In this document: one piece after another, positions 56,601 through 61,756 of the stretch | Layout of the letters: every line of letters begins with the position of its first letter | How positions within the stretch are numbered: position 1 is the first letter of the stretch | NCBI GenBank assembly: GCA_003009755.1 | Contig: PXUB01000004.1 | Span: forward strand, 1-61,756 | Length of the DNA stretch: 61,756 nt | From: Thermoplasmatales archaeon SW_10_69_26 | GTDB lineage: Archaea; Thermoplasmatota; SW-10-69-26 | Reading direction: 5' to 3' | Program-made: the position numbers and the translations under genes | Notes under the pieces: generated by a model | What the model was told of the DNA's origin: nothing | Seen by the model: only the letters and a program-made list of their open reading frames with translations | Databases searched by the model: none

Positions 56601-59485
56601 CCGGGATCGAGAGCCGGACCGACGTCTCGATGGGCAACAAGCTCGACGGCTACCTGCTCGGGCGCTTCCAGGGCGAGTCCAGCAGCTACATGCAAGCCAC
56701 GAGCAGCGCCTTCACCGCCCGGGAGACGGTCTGGTGGGATGGCGAGGACATGGTCGCCGTCGACACGCCCGAGGGTGGCTACCGATCCAACGAGACCGCG
56801 ATCTCCTGGTGGGCCGGCACCAAGGGCGGCATCCTACGCTCGACGGACCGGCTCGAGACGATCGAGAACAAGGGCGGAGGCGTCTCCTACCTCGTCGGCC
56901 AGATCGTCTCCGACGGCCCGTCCGCGGCGGACGTCTCCCGCGGTGGGGGCGAGAACGTGCAACTGTCGTCGGTCAACTTCACCGGCGTCCACGCCGTCGA
57001 CGAGGACAACGCCTGGTTCGTCGGTCAGGGCGTGGCCGGCACCGACCTGGAGGGGAAAGGCATCATCCTGCGCACGTACGACGGCGGCGAGTCCTACCAG
57101 GCCGTCGAGGTGACCTGCGGGAGCCTGACGTGCAACCTGCAGGACATCGACCACGACGGCAAGCACCTGTGGGTCGCCGGCGGCGACGGGACCGTGCTCG
57201 TCAGCAACGTGAGCGGCATGGCCGAGCAGACGCGCCTCGAGGGCGAGGCAGACGTCGTCGACGACGGCGGCCACGGGGCCATCGAGATCCCGCTGCGCTC
57301 GGAAACCAACGTCTCCATCGACAACGTCACCGTCACCTGGGACCCGCGGACGTCGGTGACCTACGGGGAGGCGGTCCAGCTGGCCAACGGGACCTCCGGC
57401 GACCGCGACCTCTGGCACGCCGACAAAGGATGCCCGAGCGTGCTCGGGGATCCCTACACCGAGGCGGATCCCTACACCGAGGAGGACACCTGCTCGGAGA
57501 CGTGGGGGTACGATCACGCGAACACGCTTCGCGTGCGCGACTACGTCCAAGACAGCGGCGACGGGGTCAACCGAACGCTCGACGGGACGGGCAACCTGAC
57601 GATCGGACCGTTCACGGACGGCGTGACCGGGTACTACGGCCCCGACTGGTACAACAACTCGGTGAACCTCCCGTTGACCTTCCACGTCAACCTGACCTTC
57701 AGCGACGCCACGGAGGACACCTACACCGTCCACATCAACAAAAGCGGCGGCATCAACACGGCCGAGGCCAGCGCGGCGAACTGGACGTACCCCTCGCAAC
57801 TGCCGAACGGTCAGTCCTTCTCCACGCCCTCGTGCTTCGGGCGGACGACGGATGGCTGCCCGACGATCGAGAGCATCAACGTCACGAACGTGGGCACGGC
57901 CAACGCCCCCTCCTACGTGGGGGTCGCGGCCGGCCACGCCGCCGCCAACGGCACCGCGCTGTACCAGCTCGCGAAGGGGTCGGCGTCCTGGTCGGCGAAG
58001 TCCATGCCCATCTCGGAGAACCTGAACGACGCCGCGGTCGCCCCCCAGGATCCCAGTCGATGGGTCGTGGGAGCCGCCGACGGCCGGGTGCTCGTCAGCT
58101 ACGACGGCGGCAAGCAGTGGCAATCGCTACCCTCCGATATGACGGTCACGAAGGCGGTCGACCTGACGGACCCCAGCCTCGGGCACCTCGTCGGCGGTCA
58201 AGGCACGGGCGAGTACCACACGTTGAACGGGTACGTCTCCAGCGGAACCGTCGAGACCGTCGACCTCTACGACGAGGCCAACCACGGCGGGATGGCGCTC
58301 GAGAAGGTCAACATCTCGTCCCTGCCGACGATCGCCTTCGATCGAGGCGGCGACACCCCGGTCGAGATCGAGGTCTGGGACGAGAACGCCGGGTCGTGGG
58401 GGACCGTGTACGAGCCCGGGTCCGGCAAGCAGACCTACAACTTCACCGCGGCGACGACGAATGTCACCCTACGGTTCCAACTGGCTGCGGAAAGCCTGCG
58501 CAAGCAGTCGCCGCTCGTGCGTGGCGACATCCAACTGCAGGGCCACGACGACGACAACCTGACCGCGGCCTCGAGCGTCTCCTTCGGGTTCGCCCTGACG
58601 GACCGCAGCCAGTTCGGCAGCGGGCTCGACCAGGTCAACTACGACGCCGGCCACGGGTACATGATGCTGAAGACCGTCCAGAACCCCTGGTTGCTCCAGT
58701 TGGGCAACGAGGACGAGGGCGACTGGTCCACGGTGCGCAACGGGACCGTGGGTGCTCGCGTGGCGGACATGCAGGTCGACACCAACGGCACGATCTGGGT
58801 CGTCACCGAGGGCATCTACGATCACGACGCAGCGACGGACGCGACGACGGTCCAGGACGCGGCATGCGGCAGCGACACCGACTGCTTCGACAACACGCTG
58901 TACGCGATCGATCCCTCCACCGGGGAGGTGGCGTCGTGGTGGGATCCGATGCACTTCTCCCAGCCCCCCCAGGAGCTGGCCGTCGGTGACGACAGCCTCT
59001 CGGTCGTGACGGGGAACGAGAACCAGGAATCCTACGTCCACTGGATGGAGTTCGACGACCCGCGCAAGGACAACAACGTGTCCTTCGGTTTCAAGGAGGA
59101 GGCGCCCTTGGACCTGATCACGTCCGACGCCTGGCCCTCGCACACGCAGGGTCAGGACGACCCGATCGTCTCGGCCAAGCACTCCGCCGACGGCACCGGA
59201 GCCATCTACGGGTTCCGCGCGCCCGGCCTTGGCTTCAACTGGGAGGACATGCCCGCCCTCAACGACGAGTTCACCATCACCTACGACGTGCCGGCCGACG
59301 CCCTGTACGGAAGCCGTGTCGTGGTGACCGAGGTGCGCTGGACGACGGACGACGAGCACGGGACCGAGATCGTGCAGACCGGCCGGTTGCACGACACGTT
59401 CGGCGTCACGCCGGGCGGGGGCGAGATGCCGCTGGTACCCACGTACACGCTGGAGGTCGTGGCTTGGATCGAAGACTGGCGCTAG
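53612..59485 (+). CDS. Giant pilin-like surface protein with propeller-type repeats
   Basis: 1957 residues from GTG 53612, a TATA-like ATGTAAAGG about 28 bases upstream. A short N-terminus then GGDEAVAQVLEAVVIGVVILGATFF (residues 25-49) looks like a class III (archaellin/pilin) signal: charged, cleavage after Gly, then a hydrophobic helix. The rest is exported: FG-GAP/VCBS-like DVTGDGHPEVLLAT near residue 805, BNR-type RTYDGGESYQAVEV and VSYDGGKQWQSLPSD units, and dozens of N-x-S/T sites. It would be a surface or filament-associated protein glycosylated by AglB. Exact role unknown. Confidence 0.8.
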   Translation: MLGPRSARPPGDDSSCARGESEARGGDEAVAQVLEAVVIGVVILGATFFAVSFQAPPSPDQNPGTEQTQQTTYGALNSLNDLYIDDARYNHSALSLALAEAAAGNKTPLVESIGAFMPAQAKFCVHLNNGHDRIELHCPSDPGGSAVGVSYPIEPNWRFHYGETDLRYVDQGGDVQLGVKQIPIMNAHTVHDEGEYVNVSIGGEQAWRPGTDGTEPSSEPFSAFRDSAYASLLQGDDDADYPSASIYMECLRPSLNAHEPCYASDLARNMSGYQPFASGSDGEILRFTVDNTGPGTVPANTVLEIDFPVGLDLNRPLENTSGFANVTIDGEDSSSPETVRAEIDSELGTGNVSMDIEVNVTDTRYAYKHVDARLSDGAVSHSQLLLRVQNKTAGEWTGGDDRRVMISTPKPAGSADAGSPTGRWGVVMPIPYARTSLDDVQFSVTDGDELLDATSWPDDFNPPPATGTGESRSVLDGTIHDAASDEFSWSISPNLDYRGYTFAEFQFEVTSDGTQTRASERFPTAQPEATFDSFDPPPASIQTKPGIWWRAHPPADGGGGCGAGGSGCPGYANEANLSASDTTETRAFATALDWRNVPLEGEANYTLADLKDTDRQGVRDALRATGVSSNPDRLAPGDTTNIHINTKDLAHYVADTTSLSDMKLESKIYAPWGIPNRTPVETIDHGRVAGGVEAPNDILPLYLDGDNVEDFLTASTDGNVYGVHADSGEAIASYVFGLPEGSGAGQATPTVLSHGTESGGDDVIAVGTSSDVDQFYTIDGDLEQRWKATKPGENRETRSIHVGDDVTGDGHPEVLLATNAKNVSEPTAHEQARLTLWEGQDLDGDGNGDLLDGWGWDYDNRDFGVVVNGEPSEMGMAKMGVDGQKGVWTDTGPNAGTNVMYVKNQTEEAVKDGDVAGAATQFQNTTITEEGSGFYGFSENGNELLNLSGVRVVRAETVEEITDGSKHSGIAIGGANGWTWGLNASGTSYPVTGEEVAGIESRTDVSMGNKLDGYLLGRFQGESSSYMQATSSAFTARETVWWDGEDMVAVDTPEGGYRSNETAISWWAGTKGGILRSTDRLETIENKGGGVSYLVGQIVSDGPSAADVSRGGGENVQLSSVNFTGVHAVDEDNAWFVGQGVAGTDLEGKGIILRTYDGGESYQAVEVTCGSLTCNLQDIDHDGKHLWVAGGDGTVLVSNVSGMAEQTRLEGEADVVDDGGHGAIEIPLRSETNVSIDNVTVTWDPRTSVTYGEAVQLANGTSGDRDLWHADKGCPSVLGDPYTEADPYTEEDTCSETWGYDHANTLRVRDYVQDSGDGVNRTLDGTGNLTIGPFTDGVTGYYGPDWYNNSVNLPLTFHVNLTFSDATEDTYTVHINKSGGINTAEASAANWTYPSQLPNGQSFSTPSCFGRTTDGCPTIESINVTNVGTANAPSYVGVAAGHAAANGTALYQLAKGSASWSAKSMPISENLNDAAVAPQDPSRWVVGAADGRVLVSYDGGKQWQSLPSDMTVTKAVDLTDPSLGHLVGGQGTGEYHTLNGYVSSGTVETVDLYDEANHGGMALEKVNISSLPTIAFDRGGDTPVEIEVWDENAGSWGTVYEPGSGKQTYNFTAATTNVTLRFQLAAESLRKQSPLVRGDIQLQGHDDDNLTAASSVSFGFALTDRSQFGSGLDQVNYDAGHGYMMLKTVQNPWLLQLGNEDEGDWSTVRNGTVGARVADMQVDTNGTIWVVTEGIYDHDAATDATTVQDAACGSDTDCFDNTLYAIDPSTGEVASWWDPMHFSQPPQELAVGDDSLSVVTGNENQESYVHWMEFDDPRKDNNVSFGFKEEAPLDLITSDAWPSHTQGQDDPIVSAKHSADGTGAIYGFRAPGLGFNWEDMPALNDEFTITYDVPADALYGSRVVVTEVRWTTDDEHGTEIVQTGRLHDTFGVTPGGGEMPLVPTYTLEVVAWIEDWR

Positions 59486-61548
59486 ACGATCAGGCAGCCT
59501 CGCAGATCCTGGGCTTCATCGTCGGGCTCACCGTGGTGACCGCCTCGCTGGCGATCGCCACGTACTTCATCGTGACCGTGCCCGAGAGCGGAGCCGACGA
59601 GCAGTCCCAGAAGCTGCAGGGCGGGACCCATCGGGCCGCCGAGACCCTGACCCAGACCCCGGGCCAACCCGCGAACTGGGACGAGAACTTCGACAAGGAC
59701 AAGCTCCGCCGCGTCGGGTTGCTGGAGCCTGGAACCGACAGCTACGCCGATCGGCATAAGATCGAGAAGATCCAGGACGGGAACCTGACGGGGACGGACA
59801 TCCTCGACAGTTGGGATCTCAACGCCACGGACACGGCCGTGCGGATCGAGGGACGGGTCCAATCCGTGCCGCTGGGCGAGACCCCGACCGTGGACACGTA
59901 CGGCGTCGTGGCCTCCAACGTCTCGAAGACCGATCTCGGCACGGAGATCCCCAGCCACAGCGAGGACGCTGCCGAGCTGTACGCCAAGACGAACGACGGC
60001 TACACGTACGAGAAACACAACTGGAAGTTCGCCGCCCAGACGCACCCCGATACCGGGCTGGGCACGACGGTGCCCGACCACGCCTGGTTCGTCGAGACCC
60101 AGCTGATCCCGAAGCTGGCCGGCATCGAAGCCACGCACTCGACGGCCGACCACGGCAACGGCGAGTGGGAGGACGCCAGGGCGAGCGTGGACGCCTTCAA
60201 CAACTACACCGGCGAGTTCAACGGCGGCCCGGACAGCGCGACGCGATGGCACGTCGTCGCCGACGGCGAACCCTGGGGGCTACCGGGGAACCCGCCAAGC
60301 GAGGTGGAGGACCACGCGCTGGCGATCAACTGGCACAAGCAGAACGGTGGCAGCGACGCCAACGGCGTCGGCCTGTGGCGCACCGCGCAAGGCGACCGCA
60401 GCACGGCGCTGCTGGGCGGGTTCGACGCCGGCGATGCCGACCACGCCACGCTCTCGTTCCGCCACCACCTGCGGGTCAACACCGACGATCTGGATCTGTG
60501 CGAGACGGTGGACGACACGGACTGCGACATGGTGCGCCCCTCGATCCTGTTCTGGAACACGACCGCCGATCGCTGGTCCCGCATCGCCCAGAACGCCAGC
60601 GGGTGCCCGGCCTCGGGCTGGAACGACACGGCTGACAGCATGGAGGCCACGTGGGGCACGGACTCGATCGATCTGTGCGAGGCGCTGGACAACTCCGACG
60701 ACAAGCTGTGGTTGTCCCTGATGTGGGACAGCGACTGCTTCGGGCCAAGCGGCGGCAACCAGACCTGTTCGAACGACAACGTCGCCCAGGGGTGGTTCGT
60801 GGACAACATCGAGCTCACCGCCGACGGCACCACCGTGTACGAGACCGGCTTCGAACCGCCCGAGGACAGCTCCGGGCAGGCGCTGTTCGTCTCCAACGGC
60901 GTCGACCACAACCGCACCTACGAACCGGGGCCCGACAAAAGCGAGGAGAACACCGTCGCCTACCTGCGGAACATGGTGCAGGACGGCGGCAACATCGTCG
61001 CGTTGTCGCCCGAGGACGCCCAACCCGGCGACTGGTTGTCCCCCATGGGCCTGTCTTCGATCGGGACCGCGCCCGATCAGGACGTCTCGACCGACGAGCC
61101 CGGCAGCATCGTTCTGCGGTACCCCAACGAGCTCCCGCAGGACGCGCCGGACTACGTCCGCGAGAACGTCACCTGGCTCGCCGGCACGCCCAACGTCCCG
61201 TACAGCGACTACACCGCGCCCGACGAGAACCTGACCGTCGTCCAATCCGGCCCCGACGGGAACGCCACCCTGCTGCAAGGCACGCCGTTCCCGGGCGGCG
61301 GCCAGGTCGCCGCGCTGTCGTACAACTACACGCACTTCGACAACTCGTCGCTGCGCGCGGACCTGTGGGAGAACCTGCACGGCAGCTCGGTGTTCATCCA
61401 CCCGACGTTCACCGTCGGCGACGAGCTGCCCGAGCCGGGCAGGAGCGAGGTCGCCAGCGCCCAGCGCGTCATGCTGGTCGAAGCGACACCCGACGGGCGC
61501 TACGTGGTCCCGCTGGAGACCACGGTGTGGATGTGGAACCGAGGCTAG
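59464..61548 (+). CDS. Second large pilin-like surface protein
   Basis: 694 residues from TTG 59464, overlapping the preceding gene by 22 bases. The N-terminus ALDDQAASQILGFIVGLTVVTASLAIATYF repeats the DxAxxQxL pattern of the giant protein's pilin-like segment. The ectodomain contains a jelly-roll-like unit ending GWFVDNIELTADG near residue 450 with paired cysteines, and a C-terminal alpha/beta-like YLRNMVQDGGNIVALSPED segment that resembles glutamine-amidotransferase-fold modules. Many sequons. Likely assembles with its neighbour. Confidence 0.75.
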   Translation: MDRRLALDDQAASQILGFIVGLTVVTASLAIATYFIVTVPESGADEQSQKLQGGTHRAAETLTQTPGQPANWDENFDKDKLRRVGLLEPGTDSYADRHKIEKIQDGNLTGTDILDSWDLNATDTAVRIEGRVQSVPLGETPTVDTYGVVASNVSKTDLGTEIPSHSEDAAELYAKTNDGYTYEKHNWKFAAQTHPDTGLGTTVPDHAWFVETQLIPKLAGIEATHSTADHGNGEWEDARASVDAFNNYTGEFNGGPDSATRWHVVADGEPWGLPGNPPSEVEDHALAINWHKQNGGSDANGVGLWRTAQGDRSTALLGGFDAGDADHATLSFRHHLRVNTDDLDLCETVDDTDCDMVRPSILFWNTTADRWSRIAQNASGCPASGWNDTADSMEATWGTDSIDLCEALDNSDDKLWLSLMWDSDCFGPSGGNQTCSNDNVAQGWFVDNIELTADGTTVYETGFEPPEDSSGQALFVSNGVDHNRTYEPGPDKSEENTVAYLRNMVQDGGNIVALSPEDAQPGDWLSPMGLSSIGTAPDQDVSTDEPGSIVLRYPNELPQDAPDYVRENVTWLAGTPNVPYSDYTAPDENLTVVQSGPDGNATLLQGTPFPGGGQVAALSYNYTHFDNSSLRADLWENLHGSSVFIHPTFTVGDELPEPGRSEVASAQRVMLVEATPDGRYVVPLETTVWMWNRG

Positions 61549-61585
61549 ACTGCCGGACGTGTTTTGCTTAAGCTCTCGCGCCGGT

Positions 61586-61613
61586 CTCGGCAGACCGGGC
61601 ACGGTCTGCCGAG
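61586..61613. terminator. Perfect 11-bp hairpin
   Basis: CTCGGCAGACC (61586-61596) and GGTCTGCCGAG (61603-61613) pair perfectly around a six-base loop, 38 bases after the surface-protein stop. It has no T tract. It may be a terminator, or lie just outside the terminus of the insertion sequence that begins nearby (GGGTGCTGAACGGGACC at about 61613-61629). Confidence 0.5.
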
Positions 61614-61690
61614 GGTGCTGAACGGGACCTCTCAATCACCGTCTAACCGTTCGCGGCCAACGCCTCCCGCCAAGGCCCCCATCCCCAGGC

Positions 61691-61756
61691 ATGAGCAACG
61701 ACGACCTCCCCGGCGTTCTCTCCTTCCTCGAGCGCTTCCCCGACGAGGACACCTGC
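61691..61756 (+). mobile_element. IS1595-like transposase, 5' fragment cut by the window end
   Basis: ATG 61691 opens a frame reading MSNDDLPGVLSFLERFPDED, then TC. The FLERFPDEDTC segment closely resembles the N-terminus of IS1595-family transposases, where a zinc ribbon follows a few residues later. Only 22 residues are visible, so this is tentative. Confidence 0.5.

Noticed and set aside
59482-61635. Long open frames antisense to the surface proteins and to many other genes
   Set aside because: High GC keeps the complementary strands open. Their products are rich in Arg, Pro, Val or Leu without motifs, while the sense frames have clear domains.
1-61756. CRISPR array or prophage
   Set aside because: I saw no regularly spaced repeats and no phage structural or integrase genes; the only mobile signal is the partial transposase at the right edge.

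Overview
The window is a GC-rich chromosome segment from an archaeon. The archaeal evidence is direct: ribosomal proteins S19e, L39e, L31e and L10e, initiation factor aIF6, a PDCD5 homologue, a TATA-binding protein, the oligosaccharyltransferase AglB, and TATA-like boxes about 25-30 bases before many start codons (often leaderless). Many start codons are GTG or TTG, GTGA/ATGA stop-start overlaps are common, and the proteins are acidic. SDH, an NADH dehydrogenase-like flavoprotein, cytochrome c maturation genes and a haem-motif protein point to a respiring heterotroph. The lineage is euryarchaeal-like; I cannot name it further from this window.

Layout. 0-10 kb: carboxylate-amine ligase, pdxS, two zinc-ribbon proteins, an M14 peptidase-like lipoprotein, a cupin, an NDH-2-like flavoprotein, a DUF4870-like membrane protein and a TatD-like hydrolase. 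10-17 kb: a TATA-binding protein gene that has lost its 3' end, an HD phosphohydrolase, a probable graspetide (ester-linked RiPP) locus, and cysS with a one-base frameshift. 17-24.5 kb: a subtilase, an Mrp/NBP35 ATPase, a CxxCH protein with a membrane domain, the S19e-PDCD5-L39e-L31e-aIF6 cluster and a lipoprotein. 24.5-29.6 kb: an HhH/coiled-coil protein, tRNA-Ser(CGA), PEP synthase with a coupled XRE regulator, and ribosomal protein L10e with a long acidic tail. 29.6-38.5 kb: AglB and a ccm cluster (CcmF and a TlpA-like lipoprotein on one strand; CcmA, CcmB, CcmC and a CcmD-like protein on the other). 38.5-43 kb: a gene-poor stretch with repeats and a decayed gene, then sdh. 43-53.4 kb: SDR, thiolase, hydrolase, haemolysin III, MscS, a split SLC41/MgtE-like transporter with two PhoU/TrkA-C proteins, and a flavoprotein. 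53.6-61.5 kb: two very large pilin-like surface proteins. The window ends in what looks like the start of an IS1595-type transposase.

How the genes work together. The ccm cluster would mature c-type cytochromes such as the 19.8 kb CxxCH protein, and with SDH and NDH-2 supports a respiratory chain. AglB would glycosylate the N-sequon-rich exported proteins. The most novel item is at 12.9-13.97 kb on the minus strand: a previously unmarked 31-residue peptide with the motif TTQALGEE (TTxxxxEE, as in plesiocin-type graspetides), its own promoter, a hairpin plus pyrimidine tract after it, and an ATP-grasp ligase of the microviridin/plesiocin maturase type downstream.
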